From the NCBI GenBank assembly GCA_002707025.1, contig PALG01000031.1, positions 186,001 through 250,000 on the forward strand: 64,000 nt of DNA. The letters run 5' to 3'. Below the pieces are notes generated by a model. It was not told where the DNA came from, did no database searches, and saw only the letters and a program-made list of their open reading frames with translations. Position numbers and translations under genes: made by a program. The DNA is from Flavobacteriaceae bacterium. GTDB lineage: Bacteria; Bacteroidota; Bacteroidia; Flavobacteriales; Flavobacteriaceae. Within the stretch, counting starts at the first letter, position 1. Each line of letters begins with the position of its first letter. Below are positions 40,404 through 48,990 of the stretch, in pieces.

Positions 40404-41055
40404 AGAAGGATATAAAATTATAGTCATCACCTTTATTGTGGTAGCGGCCTTATTTTTGTTGTCGCACCGTTTCGTGAACTTAGAATGGCTTCAATATTTA
40501 ATCTATGCTGGGGGGTTCCTATTACTACTACTTATTCTTCAGTTTTTCAGAAACCCCAAACGGGATTTTACCCTTAACGATGATTTTGTACTTTCCCCGG
40601 TAGATGGAAAAGTAGTCGTCATTGAAGAGGTTTTTGAAAAAGAATATTTCAACGATAAACGTATTCAGATTTCAGTTTTTATGTCGCCCCTAAATGTACA
40701 CGTTACCCGATATCCCGTAGGAGGCGAAGTAACTTTCAGCAAATACCATCCAGGAAAATTTTTAGTTGCCTGGCACCCTAAAGCCAGCGAAGAAAACGAG
40801 CGTACTACTATTGTTGTTAAAAACAGTCGTTTTGGCGAAATACTGCACCGACAAATAGCCGGAGCCTTAGCAAAACGTATTGTAAATTATGCGAAGGTTC
40901 CAAATGAAGTAGTGCAAGCTAGTGACAGTGGTTTTATAAAATTTGGATCGAGGGTAGATGTCTTTTTACCCCTTGATGCCAAAGTAAATGTAACGTTAAA
41001 CCAAAAAGTTAAAGGCGGAATGACCGTACTTGCTGCTCTAGATCATGACGCCTAA
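40393..41055 (+). CDS. psd: Phosphatidylserine decarboxylase (archaeal/short type)
   Basis: Makes phosphatidylethanolamine from phosphatidylserine. The ATG at 40393, inside the cdsA end, gives 220 aa. Two N-terminal transmembrane helices precede the catalytic part: VLSPVDGKVVVIEEVFE, SVFMSPLNVHVTRYPVGGEV (catalytic His) and the self-cleavage site FGSRVDVFLP, where Gly-Ser is processed to the pyruvoyl cofactor. The short form without the extra N-terminal region is usual in Bacteroidota. Pairing with cdsA and an acyl-CoA-binding protein gives a small phospholipid operon. Confidence 0.94.
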   Translation: MFHKEGYKIIVITFIVVAALFLLSHRFVNLEWLQYLIYAGGFLLLLLILQFFRNPKRDFTLNDDFVLSPVDGKVVVIEEVFEKEYFNDKRIQISVFMSPLNVHVTRYPVGGEVTFSKYHPGKFLVAWHPKASEENERTTIVVKNSRFGEILHRQIAGALAKRIVNYAKVPNEVVQASDSGFIKFGSRVDVFLPLDAKVNVTLNQKVKGGMTVLAALDHDA

Positions 41056-41311
41056 AGAGTTGGAATTGGCTTTTGAAAATGCAGTAAATAGCATTAATAA
41101 CCATGTGGAACCCTTCCCTGCCGATGTACTATTAAAGCTTTATGCCTACTACAAAAGAGCGACCAACAACCAGGATTCGCCTGGAAGTAGCAATCCTTTA
41201 ATCAATGCTTTTAAAACCAATGCCTTATTTCAAAGTAAAGGACTTACCCAAGAAGAAGCAAAAAAGCGATACATTGAAACTGTGAATCAATATTTTCTCT
41301 ATAGGAAATAA
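41045..41311 (+). CDS. Acyl-CoA-binding protein
   Basis: 88-aa four-helix protein binding long-chain acyl-CoA in the cytoplasm. ACBP signature residues: LELAFENAVNSIN, then LLKLYAYYKRAT (K-x-Y-x-x-Y-K-x-A-T motif contacting CoA), and a C-terminal EEAKKRYIETVNQYF (Y in the RY/KY position). The usual GKAKWxAW stretch is replaced by NPLINAFKTNALFQSKG, so it is a divergent member. Overlaps psd by 11 bases and is the last gene of the lipid operon. Confidence 0.88.
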   Translation: MTPKELELAFENAVNSINNHVEPFPADVLLKLYAYYKRATNNQDSPGSSNPLINAFKTNALFQSKGLTQEEAKKRYIETVNQYFLYRK

Positions 41312-41337
41312 TTAATTTTATCACTTTCACATAAAAC

Positions 41338-41478
41338 TATCTAAAATTACGTTCCTATCGGGCCGGTAGTAGTGCTACCATCCAATTCAAAGATTCTGGA
41401 ACTTCTAGCATTACGATTAAAAAGCTTAGATAATTTCAGCAAAAAAAAGATATAGACGCTCGAGGGCGTCTTTTTTTA
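41338..41478 (+). ncRNA. candidate structured RNA element ending in a terminator
   Basis: Three nested stems can form: TATCTAA (41338-41344) with TTAGATA (41426-41432), GTTCC (41351-41355) with GGAAC (41398-41402), and GGTAG (41365-41369) with CTACC (41375-41379). An intrinsic terminator follows at once (41454-41478), 28 bases before the next start codon. The inner part is clearly richer in G+C than surrounding non-coding DNA. It could be a 3'-UTR-derived small RNA of the lipid operon or an attenuator/riboswitch-type leader of the next gene. A 31-codon minus-strand frame also crosses it. Not matched to any family I know. Confidence 0.4.
41454..41478. terminator. terminator, probably active both ways
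   Basis: AGACGC with GCGTCT around a short loop, T7 on the plus side and, on the minus strand, TATATC then T8. Confidence 0.8.
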
Positions 41479-41505
41479 TATATTTAGGTGAAATTAAAAA
41501 CCTTA

Positions 41506-41994
41506 ATGATTTTTAAAGAAACACAACGATTTACCCAATGGTGGCTTTGGGTGATTCTTTTGGCGACCGTAGCACCATTTGTGTATGGCATTTACCAACA
41601 GATTATCATTAAAGAGCCTTTCGGAAACAATCCACTATCCAACGCAGGACTTATTGCGGTGACGCTATTTACTAGTTCAATTTTGGTTCTGTTTGCCTAC
41701 ATGCGATTAGAGACTAAGATCGATGCTCACGGAATTTCCATGCGATATGTCCCATTTATCAAAAAAAATATTCCTTGGAGTGAAGTAGCTTCTGCCAAAG
41801 TGGTAAAATATGGCTTTGTAGGCTATGGCATACGCCTTGGAAGTAAATTTGGAACGGTTTACAACACAAAAGGCAATAAAGGACTCGCCTTAGTACTGCA
41901 AAATGGCAAAAAACTATGTATTGGGACCCAGAGACCCAAAGAACTTGAACAAATCATTTCCAAAATATCACATCAAAAAAATATACCACAATGA
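41506..41994 (+). CDS. Two-helix membrane protein with PH-like domain, function unknown
   Basis: 162 aa from the ATG at 41506 (a GTG at 41488 lies close to the terminator and is less likely). Two transmembrane helices (about 12-32 and 45-65) precede a beta-rich cytoplasmic part, with IDAHGISMRYVPFIKKNIPWSEVASAKV, that resembles bacterial PH (DUF304-type) domains, and a terminal helix RPKELEQIISKI. The stop overlaps the next ATG by 4 bases (ATGA). Family assignment is tentative. Confidence 0.65.
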   Translation: MIFKETQRFTQWWLWVILLATVAPFVYGIYQQIIIKEPFGNNPLSNAGLIAVTLFTSSILVLFAYMRLETKIDAHGISMRYVPFIKKNIPWSEVASAKVVKYGFVGYGIRLGSKFGTVYNTKGNKGLALVLQNGKKLCIGTQRPKELEQIISKISHQKNIPQ

Positions 41995-42452
41995 AACACT
42001 GGATACTTAGCTTATCATTCCTACTTATTGGTTTCATCGGAAGTTCCCAAACTACCAAAAACACTATTACCTTTGATCATGTAGCACTTTCTGTGAGTGA
42101 AGTGGATGCTTCCGTGGCATTTTATGAAAAAACCTTTCTTCTGAAAGAAATTACCAATCGTACCGAAAAACCTGGGATTCGATGGATGTCTCTGGGAGAA
42201 GGCAAAGAACTGCACCTTATTTCTGTAGTGAAAGAACCCATCAAACTTAACAAAGCAGTTCATTTTGCACTTACTGTAGGGAATTTTGATGAATTTCTAA
42301 ATCGTTTGAAATCTCAAAATATTCCTTATTTAAGTTGGAACGGCGAAAAACAAAAAGTGACCGTACGGGCAGATGGTATTCGGCAAGTATATGTGGTCGA
42401 TCCCGACGGCTATTGGATTGAAGTGAATAGCCAGTTTCCCATAAAACGATAA
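41991..42452 (+). CDS. Exported VOC-superfamily protein (glyoxalase/fosfomycin-resistance fold)
   Basis: 153 aa. A Sec signal peptide (1-20, ends GFIGSSQ) precedes one full VOC module of paired beta-alpha-beta-beta-beta units: FDHVALSVSEVDASVAFYEK (with the His metal position), ELHLISV, KAVHFALTV and VVDPDGYWIEVNS (Glu ligand). Metal ligands look intact. Most VOC enzymes are cytoplasmic, so the signal peptide is notable. Translationally coupled to the PH-like protein. Confidence 0.85.
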   Translation: MKHWILSLSFLLIGFIGSSQTTKNTITFDHVALSVSEVDASVAFYEKTFLLKEITNRTEKPGIRWMSLGEGKELHLISVVKEPIKLNKAVHFALTVGNFDEFLNRLKSQNIPYLSWNGEKQKVTVRADGIRQVYVVDPDGYWIEVNSQFPIKR

Positions 42453-42535
42453 TTCAACAAATTCCGCATTTAACCTTACCTTGACTAAAATCAATTTATT
42501 TCATTGTAAATTTTTATGCTACTAAATTATTTTAA

Positions 42536-43114
42536 ATGGAAAGAGCGTACATCGATGAGGAGGTTTTTGAAAACATAAATTTTTCAACCCAGCCCCTTGA
42601 AAAAGGCGATTATGAGTATTGTACTTTCATCAATTGCAATTTTGAAGGAAGCAAAGTTGAGGACTTTCATTTTATAGAAACCGAATTTATAGATTGCAAC
42701 CTTAGCAATGTATCACTTACTGAAACCGCTTTACAAGGCGTACGGTTTCAGCAATGTAAAATGCTGGGAGTCTCTTTTGAACATTGCAACACCCTAGGAT
42801 TGGCAATTACTTTTAAAAATTGTAATTTAAATCATACATCCTTCTTCAAAATGATGCTGAAACACGTTAAATTTATGGACTGCCAGCTTGACGGGGCCGA
42901 TTTTGCAGCTGCTGATTTATCGGAAAGTTTAATAACCAACTGCAATCTTAACCACGCGAAGTTTGAAGGTACCCAATTACAAAAAACCGATTTGCGACGT
43001 TCCTATAATTATGAAATCGACCCAGAAAAAAATGCCCTTCAAGGAGCGCTCTTTTCATTGGAAGGAATATCAGGGCTTTTGAGTAAATACCAAATTTATA
43101 TTGATGGAGCTTAA
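42536..43114 (+). CDS. Pentapeptide-repeat protein, Qnr/McbG-like
   Basis: 192-aa right-handed quadrilateral beta-helix. Repeats of pattern A/C-x-[LF]-x-x run through residues 25-165, for example YCTFINCNFEGSKVED, FIDCNLSNVSL, FMDCQLDGADFAAADLSES and NCNLNHAKFEGTQLQKTDL, with Cys frequent before the central Leu/Phe. A C-terminal IDPEKNALQGALFSLEGISGLL helix segment resembles the dimerisation tail of Qnr-type proteins, which mimic DNA and protect gyrase from quinolones. Overlaps the GyrI-like gene by 11 bases. Fold confident; gyrase interaction is inference. Confidence 0.85.
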   Translation: MERAYIDEEVFENINFSTQPLEKGDYEYCTFINCNFEGSKVEDFHFIETEFIDCNLSNVSLTETALQGVRFQQCKMLGVSFEHCNTLGLAITFKNCNLNHTSFFKMMLKHVKFMDCQLDGADFAAADLSESLITNCNLNHAKFEGTQLQKTDLRRSYNYEIDPEKNALQGALFSLEGISGLLSKYQIYIDGA

Positions 43115-43604
43115 GCTAGAACCGCAAATTCAGACTTTTCCCAAAACCCAACTCGTTGGAAAAAAAATTTCCATGTCGTATGCTGAAAATAAAACGGTGA
43201 CACTTTGGAAAAGTTTTATGCCTCATAAAAACGATATTTCCCATATTAAGAATCGCAACCTCTATTCGGTTGAAGTATATTCTGAAGCTAACTTTTTCAA
43301 GGATTTTGACTTGCATAGAGCGTTTGAAAAATGGGCGGCGGTAGCGGTGAATGACGTGGAAAACATCCCCGAAGGAATGGAAATCCTAGAAATTCCTGAA
43401 GGTCTTTATGCTGTTTTCACCTATGTAGGCAAACCGAGTGAGGCTGCAGCTACCTATCAATACATTTACGGAAGTTGGATTCCTCAATCCCCCTACCAAT
43501 TAGACGATAGACCTCACCTAGCCATAATGGGAGAGAAATACAAAGGCGAAGATCCTCATTCTGAAGAAACGTTCTGGATCCCCTTACAAAATCCCAAAAA
43601 GTAG
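43104..43604 (+). CDS. GyrI-like small-molecule-binding domain protein
   Basis: 166 aa from the ATG at 43104 (an adjacent TTG at 43101 is also in frame). GyrI/AraC effector-binding fold: FPKTQLVGKKISMSYAENKTVTLWKSFMP at the start, RNLYSVEVY, then WAAVAVNDVENIPEGMEILEIPEGLYAVFTYVGKPSEAAATYQYIYGSWIPQS and a terminal acidic Glu-rich strand with WIPL. Related proteins (SbmC/GyrI) protect gyrase or bind or hydrolyse toxic compounds. It is translated in coupling with a pentapeptide-repeat gene. Confidence 0.85.
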   Translation: MELKLEPQIQTFPKTQLVGKKISMSYAENKTVTLWKSFMPHKNDISHIKNRNLYSVEVYSEANFFKDFDLHRAFEKWAAVAVNDVENIPEGMEILEIPEGLYAVFTYVGKPSEAAATYQYIYGSWIPQSPYQLDDRPHLAIMGEKYKGEDPHSEETFWIPLQNPKK

Positions 43605-43609
43605 ATAGC

Positions 43610-44023
43610 ATGAAAACACCGATTACTGTAACCACCACGGTAAATGCCCCAGTCGCTAAAACTTGGGATTGCTTTACAAATCCGGAGCACATTACCCAAT
43701 GGAATTTTGCTTCTTCAGATTGGTGCTGCCCTCATGCCGTTAACGATCTTGTTCCTGGCGGAAAGCTGCTATGGCGTATGGAAGCCAAAGATGGAACTAT
43801 TGGTTTTGATTTGAAAGCCACTTACCAGAGAATTATCCCGCAACAAGAACTCCATTACACCTTGGAGGATGGAAGACAGGTTCGTGTTCTATTCACCGAA
43901 ACCCAAGGACGCACACAAGTAACTGAAACCTTCGAGCCTGAAAATCAAAATCCACCAGAAATGCAGCAGGAAGGTTGGCAGGCCATTTTGGAAAATTTTA
44001 GGCTTTACACTGAAAACCAGTAA
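43610..44023 (+). CDS. SRPBCC (AHSA1-type) protein
   Basis: 137-aa helix-grip protein: TVTTTVNAPVAKTWDCFTNPEHITQWNFASSDWCCPHA, then GGKLLWRMEAKDG, YTLEDGRQVRVLFTE and TQVTETFEPENQNPPEMQQEGWQAILENF, the classic AHSA1/START layout with a C-terminal helix. Such proteins bind small hydrophobic ligands or act in stress responses. Starts 5 bases after the GyrI-like gene, completing a three-gene unit. Confidence 0.87.
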   Translation: MKTPITVTTTVNAPVAKTWDCFTNPEHITQWNFASSDWCCPHAVNDLVPGGKLLWRMEAKDGTIGFDLKATYQRIIPQQELHYTLEDGRQVRVLFTETQGRTQVTETFEPENQNPPEMQQEGWQAILENFRLYTENQ

Positions 44024-44077
44024 GTTTTACTATATTTAAACTTCTGTAAATTTTATATTTAATAAACCATCTACCAA

Positions 44078-44569
44078 ATGAGAACTTTTCTTCTAGCCCT
44101 TTGCTTCATCTCTTTTATAGCTTGTGACAACCAAAAACAATCACAACAACAGGAAACTGAAAAAACCAAAGTATTGGATATAGAAGCCGAGCTTGCTTCC
44201 ATTGAAGAAACCCGAACAGCCTTTCAACTAGCGGTAAAGGAAAATAGATTTGGCGATTTAAAAAAATATGGAACTTCCGATGTAAAATCCCTAACGCCCG
44301 ACTGTGGTTCCTGGGAACCTTTCAAAACGATTCGGGAGAATCCTAGCGGTAAGTTTCATTATGACAGCCTTGTCATGCGCCCCGTAGAAACGATAATCGT
44401 TAGCGATAGTGTTGCATACGACTTTGGAACCAGCTCTACTTATTACACCAATGAGGAAGGAACACCTATTGAATTAACTGCTACTTTCCTCGCAGTGCTC
44501 AAAAAAGACAAGAAGGATGGTAAATGGAAACTTCACCGCGAAGTAGCCAATACTAGGGACCTAGAATAG
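44078..44569 (+). CDS. Lipoprotein with NTF2/SnoaL-like (DUF4440-type) domain
   Basis: 163-aa lipoprotein; signal MRTFLLALCFISFIAC, Cys16. A polar linker (17-40, Gln/Lys/Glu-rich) leads to a cone-shaped alpha+beta domain: IEETRTAFQLAVKENRFGDLKKYGTSDVKSL, then VMRPVETIIVSDSVAYDFGTSSTYYTNEEG and a final GKWKLHREVANTR strand. NTF2-like folds of this sort may be enzymes or binding proteins; no catalytic residues are evident. Separate from its neighbours by 54 and 92 bases. Confidence 0.75.
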   Translation: MRTFLLALCFISFIACDNQKQSQQQETEKTKVLDIEAELASIEETRTAFQLAVKENRFGDLKKYGTSDVKSLTPDCGSWEPFKTIRENPSGKFHYDSLVMRPVETIIVSDSVAYDFGTSSTYYTNEEGTPIELTATFLAVLKKDKKDGKWKLHREVANTRDLE

Positions 44570-44661
44570 ACATACTATCTTGATGCTAGGTTTTATCTCT
44601 GCTTATTCAATTAGAAGGCTTTCAAAAAACACCATATTTTCAGTTTTAATACCTTTATAGG

Positions 44662-45768
44662 GTGAAAAGCCTGTCTCCAACTGCCAAATACAATTTACAA
44701 CGTATTCTTCCCTTTGGAATTATTTGGCTTTTTCTGGCTATTATTTTCTTTATTGTAGAAATTGGAGTTACGGGCACTATTCCCAAGGGAAATGAGACTC
44801 GAATAGATTTAACACCCAAAGTTCTTTTCTTTGCGTTAGCATCCATTACGTTTATAGGGCTGCTTATTGGAACGATTGAATTGTTTTACCTCAACCAACG
44901 CTTTGCACAAAAGAGCTTTGCACGGAAAATCCTGTACAAGTTTCTTTTTTACAGTCTTCTCTTTTCTGTGATCACTTTAATCACCTACCCTATTGCCGCC
45001 AGCATAGAGCTTGGAACCTCCATCCTAGACCCAAAAGTATGGACAAAGTTTACGGTGTATCTTACAAGTTGGACCAACATCAGCTCTTTAATGCAATTGG
45101 GGTCCATGCTTCTCATTTCCCTTTTTTATGCTGAAATAAGTGAGAATATTGGGCATGGGGTACTGCTTAACTTCTTCACAGGAAAGTACCATACACCAAA
45201 AGAAGAACGACGTATTTTTATGTTTGTGGATATGAAATCCTCTACCACTATTGCTGAAAAAATAGGTCATACGAAGTATTTCGAATTACTGAAAGCCTAT
45301 TACCGGGATCTATCCCCTGCCATTGTTAAACATTCTGGGGAAATTTATCAATATGTGGGGGACGAAATCGTCATCACCTGGCCCTTAAAAAGAGGGGTTC
45401 AGAACAATCGATGCTTGGAATGCTTTTTTACCATGAAAAAGGATCTATTGAAAAAGGCTTCTTTTTATCAGGAACAGTTTCATATAACTCCTTCTTTTAA
45501 GGCGGGTATGCATGAAGGTATTGTCACCACGGGAGAAATAGGGGTCGTAAAACAGGAAATCATCTATACGGGTGACGTTTTAAACACTACCGCCCGTATT
45601 CAGTCGCTTTGCAACAATTTTGAAACTGAGCTGCTTATTTCTGAGAATTTAAAAAAGGGCTTAAGTGATTCCGATAAACTAACCTACACCCCACTTGGGA
45701 ATACCGAATTAAAAGGCAAAGCTACTGCCTTACAGTTATTCAAAGTCTCCGAAAGAATAAACGGTTAA
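44662..45768 (+). CDS. Membrane-bound class III adenylate/guanylate cyclase
   Basis: 368-aa cyclase starting with GTG at 44662. Four transmembrane helices (about 15-37, 53-75, 93-115, 140-160) precede a class III catalytic domain: FMFVDMKSSTTIAEKIG with metal Asp190, YQYVGDEIVITW with metal Asp234, and YTGDVLNTTARIQ with Asn308 and the transition-state Arg312. All catalytic residues are present, so it should be active, and the Lys/Asp pattern (GVVKQEIIYTGD) suggests adenine selectivity. The role is probably signalling by cAMP; no CRP-type receptor is nearby. Confidence 0.9.
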   Translation: MKSLSPTAKYNLQRILPFGIIWLFLAIIFFIVEIGVTGTIPKGNETRIDLTPKVLFFALASITFIGLLIGTIELFYLNQRFAQKSFARKILYKFLFYSLLFSVITLITYPIAASIELGTSILDPKVWTKFTVYLTSWTNISSLMQLGSMLLISLFYAEISENIGHGVLLNFFTGKYHTPKEERRIFMFVDMKSSTTIAEKIGHTKYFELLKAYYRDLSPAIVKHSGEIYQYVGDEIVITWPLKRGVQNNRCLECFFTMKKDLLKKASFYQEQFHITPSFKAGMHEGIVTTGEIGVVKQEIIYTGDVLNTTARIQSLCNNFETELLISENLKKGLSDSDKLTYTPLGNTELKGKATALQLFKVSERING

Positions 45769-45773
45769 ATAAA

Positions 45774-45795
45774 AAAGCCACTTAAAAGTGGCTTT
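45774..45795 (-). terminator. valS terminator
   Basis: AAAGCCACTT-AA-AAGTGGCTTT, with T6 on the minus strand just after the valS stop. It may also stop plus-strand cyclase transcripts weakly. Confidence 0.8.
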
Positions 45796-45798
45796 CAA

Positions 45799-48435
45799 TT
45801 ATTTTAAGCTAGCTAAACTTGTTTTTAAAGTTTCAATTTTTGCCAAAGCATCGGCTTCTTTCTGTCGTTCCATGGCGACCACTTGTTCTGGGGCGTTGTT
45901 TACGAAACGTTCGTTCTTCAATTTTCCCTGAACGCTTTTCAAAAATCCTTCGGTGTATTGTAGCTCTTCGGTAATTTTAGCAATCTCCGCTTCCACATCA
46001 ATTGCGCCACCAATGGGTACGAAATACTCATTGCTCTTTACACGGAAGGTGAGTGCCCCTTCTTGTTTTTCCGACACATATTGAATTTCAGAAATATTTC
46101 CCATCTTCTGAATTACCGTATCAAAGGTTTTGGAAGCATTCTCATGATTGATTAAAGACAGGGAAATTTCATCTTTAAAAGGGATGTTCTTATCCTTCCG
46201 AATCGTTCGGATTCCCGAGACTACTTCCGTAGCAAAATCAAAATCCTTGATTAAATTCGCATCGAACTCCTTCAAAACTGGCCAAGAAGCGACAATAAGT
46301 GCTTCTTCTGGGGTACGCTCGATAATTTGCTGCCAAATTTCTTCGGTAACAAAAGGCATAAAAGGATGTAAGATTGTAAGGCAATCTTCCAAAATTGCAA
46401 TAACCGAAGTATGGGTATTACGATCCATAGCACTTCCATAGGCCGGTTTTACCGCTTCCAACAACCAAGAACAGAAATCGTCCCAAACCAATTTGTAGGT
46501 TGTCATTAAAGCATCAGAGAGTCTATATTTACTGAAATGGTCTTCAATTTCAGCCAAACTTTGCTGAAACTTCGCTTCAAACCATTCCAATGCTACCTTA
46601 CTCGAATTGGGCTGGACCTCGGTATCACTTACCTCCCACCCTTTTATCAGTCTAAAGGCATTCCATATTTTATTACTGAAGGCTTTACCTTGTTGACATT
46701 TATCTTCATCGAACAACAAATCGTTTCCAGCTCCCGAACTCAACAACAACATCCCCGTACGAACACCATCGGCACCATATGCTTCAATAAGTTTTAAGGC
46801 ATCGGGCGAATTCCCTAATTGCTTCGACATTTTTCTACCTTGAATATCACGAACAATTCCTGTAAAATAAACATTACTGAAAGGTTTATCGTTTCGGTAT
46901 TCATACCCAGCAAAAATCATTCGCGCTACCCAAAAGAAAATAATATCGGGCCCCGTAACCAAATCGTTGGTAGGATAGTAATAATTAATTTCTTTATTAT
47001 CTGGGTTACGAATACCATCAAACACAGAAATGGGCCATAACCAAGAGGAAAACCACGTATCGAACACATCGGCATCCTGGGTTAAATCGGCTGCAGTCAA
47101 CTGACTATTACCCGACTTCTCTTTTGCCATTTGAAGCGCCTTTTCTGAAGTTTCAGCGACTACAAAATCGGCTTCCCCATCACCATAGTAATAGGCTGGG
47201 ATTTGCTGTCCCCAAAGGAGTTGACGGGAAATATTCCAGTCCCGAATGTTTTCTACCCAGTGACGGTAGGTATTCTCAATTTTCTTAGGATATAGCTTGA
47301 TATCCCCTTTTTCCAATACGGAAGTAATGGCAGGTTTCACCAAATCTTCCATTTTCAGGAACCATTGATCGCTTAAACGAGGTTCAATAACTGCTTTGGT
47401 TCGTTCTGAAATTCCAACACGGTTGTTGTAATTTTCAACTTTTGCCAAACATCCCAATCCTTCAAGCTCTTTTTCTATTTCCTTCCGAACGACAAAACGA
47501 TCTTTTCCTTCGTAATGCATTCCGAAGCTATTCAAGGTCGCATCTTCATTAAAAATATCGACTACTTCAAGATTGTGTTTGTCCCCAAGGTTTTTATCAT
47601 TCGCATCGTGAGCCGGTGTAATTTTTAAACATCCGGTACCAAATTCCATATCCACGTAGTCATCTTCAATGATGGGAATTTCACGGTTACAAATAGGTAC
47701 GATGGCTTTCTTTCCTTTCAGATGCGTATATCGCTCATCCTCCGGATTCACACAGATAGCCGTATCTCCTAATATGGTTTCGGGACGGGTTGTGGCGATA
47801 GTAACGGTTTCTTCAGAATCCTTTATTTGGTAAGTAATATGATAAAGCTTTCCTTGCTTATCTACATATTCCACTTCCTCGTCAGATAAAGTGGTCTTCG
47901 CTTCCGGATCCCAATTGACCATTCGGTAGCCACGATACACCAAGCCTTTGTTGTACAGGTCTACAAAAACCTTTACAACCGATTCGCTCATATCGTCATC
48001 CATCGTAAACTTGGTGCGGTCCCAATCGCAAGAACAGCCCAGTTTTTTCAGTTGCTCCAAAATGACTCCGCCATATTCATGCGTCCAATCCCAGGCGTGC
48101 TTTAAAAACGCTTCACGGGACAAATCCTTTTTCTGAATTCCCTGTTCTTTTAATTTGGCGACCACTTTTGCTTCCGTAGCAATTGAGGCGTGATCGGTCC
48201 CCGGAACCCAACAGGCATTAAAACCTTTTAATCGCGCACGACGGATCAACACATCCTGAATGGTATTATTCAACATATGGCCCATATGTAAAACCCCAGT
48301 AACATTTGGTGGTGGAATTACAATGGTATAGGGCTCCCGATCGTCTACTTCACTATGAAAATAGCGATGCTCCATCCAGTATTGATACCACTTGTCCTCT
48401 ACTTCTTTTGCGATATATTTTGCCTCTAAAGCCAT
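45799..48435 (-). CDS. valS: Valyl-tRNA synthetase
   Basis: Class I aminoacyl-tRNA synthetase charging tRNA-Val, 878 aa. The HIGH-type motif is [16 protein letters not shown] (about residues 42-57), the KMSKS motif [11 protein letters not shown] (about 528-538), and the editing domain carries [15 protein letters not shown]. The anticodon-binding region follows, with a C-terminal coiled coil ([26 protein letters not shown]) specific to ValS. Monocistronic; -7 box TACTTTTG at 48472-48465. Confident. Confidence 0.98.
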   Translation of the reverse strand: MALEAKYIAKEVEDKWYQYWMEHRYFHSEVDDREPYTIVIPPPNVTGVLHMGHMLNNTIQDVLIRRARLKGFNACWVPGTDHASIATEAKVVAKLKEQGIQKKDLSREAFLKHAWDWTHEYGGVILEQLKKLGCSCDWDRTKFTMDDDMSESVVKVFVDLYNKGLVYRGYRMVNWDPEAKTTLSDEEVEYVDKQGKLYHITYQIKDSEETVTIATTRPETILGDTAICVNPEDERYTHLKGKKAIVPICNREIPIIEDDYVDMEFGTGCLKITPAHDANDKNLGDKHNLEVVDIFNEDATLNSFGMHYEGKDRFVVRKEIEKELEGLGCLAKVENYNNRVGISERTKAVIEPRLSDQWFLKMEDLVKPAITSVLEKGDIKLYPKKIENTYRHWVENIRDWNISRQLLWGQQIPAYYYGDGEADFVVAETSEKALQMAKEKSGNSQLTAADLTQDADVFDTWFSSWLWPISVFDGIRNPDNKEINYYYPTNDLVTGPDIIFFWVARMIFAGYEYRNDKPFSNVYFTGIVRDIQGRKMSKQLGNSPDALKLIEAYGADGVRTGMLLLSSGAGNDLLFDEDKCQQGKAFSNKIWNAFRLIKGWEVSDTEVQPNSSKVALEWFEAKFQQSLAEIEDHFSKYRLSDALMTTYKLVWDDFCSWLLEAVKPAYGSAMDRNTHTSVIAILEDCLTILHPFMPFVTEEIWQQIIERTPEEALIVASWPVLKEFDANLIKDFDFATEVVSGIRTIRKDKNIPFKDEISLSLINHENASKTFDTVIQKMGNISEIQYVSEKQEGALTFRVKSNEYFVPIGGAIDVEAEIAKITEELQYTEGFLKSVQGKLKNERFVNNAPEQVVAMERQKEADALAKIETLKTSLASLK

Positions 48436-48464
48436 TTTTGGTCTAATTTTTGAAAAGTAATGTG

Positions 48465-48530
48465 CAAAAGTAGGTATAAGTTAAAGATTATAAAAGTTTT
48501 TGCACAATGAGCAAAAAGTATCTACTTTAG
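48465..48530. promoter_or_regulatory. divergent promoters of valS and the DUF1573 gene
   Basis: Minus strand: TACTTTTG (48472-48465), 30 bases before the valS ATG. Plus strand: TTTG (48499-48502), 20 bases, TACTTTAG (48523-48530), 24 bases before the DUF1573 ATG; seven of eight -7 positions agree. Confidence 0.6.
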
Positions 48531-48553
48531 TAATCTGTTAAAATAACATAACC

Positions 48554-48940
48554 ATGAAAAAAGTAATTTTAGTAGCCGTTGTAGCCTTAGTTAGTTTTGC
48601 TGCCCAAGCACAGGCCAAAATTGAATTTAAATCGGAAACCATTGATTATGGCGAAATTGCCAAAGGAAGTGATGGTGTTCGTATGTTCGAGTTTACCAAT
48701 ACTGGAAACGAAGCCCTTGTTGTTTCAGATGTTAAGTCTAGCTGCGGTTGTACCGTTCCAGAAAAGCCTAAGGATCCTATTGCTCCTGGCGCTACAGGAC
48801 AAATTAAGGTAAAGTATGATACGAATCGTGTGGGGCCCATTAGAAAAACCGTAACGGTTTATTCCAATGCCTCCGAACCGATAAAAGCACTTAAAATTAA
48901 AGGGGAAGTCCTTGACGATAAGAGTGTTCTAGAAAATTAA
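48554..48940 (+). CDS. DUF1573 secreted protein
   Basis: 128-aa exported Ig-like (MSP/ASPM/hydin-type) domain. Signal peptide 1-20 (ends AAQAQA). The core motif is FEFTNTGNEALVVSDVKSSCGCTVPEKPKDPIAPGATGQIKVKYDT with the family CGCT pair (Cys64, Cys66), followed by KTVTVYSNA and LKIKGEV. DUF1573 proteins are abundant, small envelope proteins in Bacteroidota with no settled function. Own promoter and terminator. Confidence 0.9.
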   Translation: MKKVILVAVVALVSFAAQAQAKIEFKSETIDYGEIAKGSDGVRMFEFTNTGNEALVVSDVKSSCGCTVPEKPKDPIAPGATGQIKVKYDTNRVGPIRKTVTVYSNASEPIKALKIKGEVLDDKSVLEN

Positions 48941-48961
48941 TAAAATACCATTCTATACTGA

Positions 48962-48990
48962 AAAGCCACCTTTATAGGGTGGCTTTTTTT
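48962..48990 (+). terminator. terminator of the DUF1573 gene
   Basis: AAAGCCACC with GGTGGCTTT around an 8-base loop, then more T residues; the T-run overlaps the stop codon of the convergent protease gene. Confidence 0.85.
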
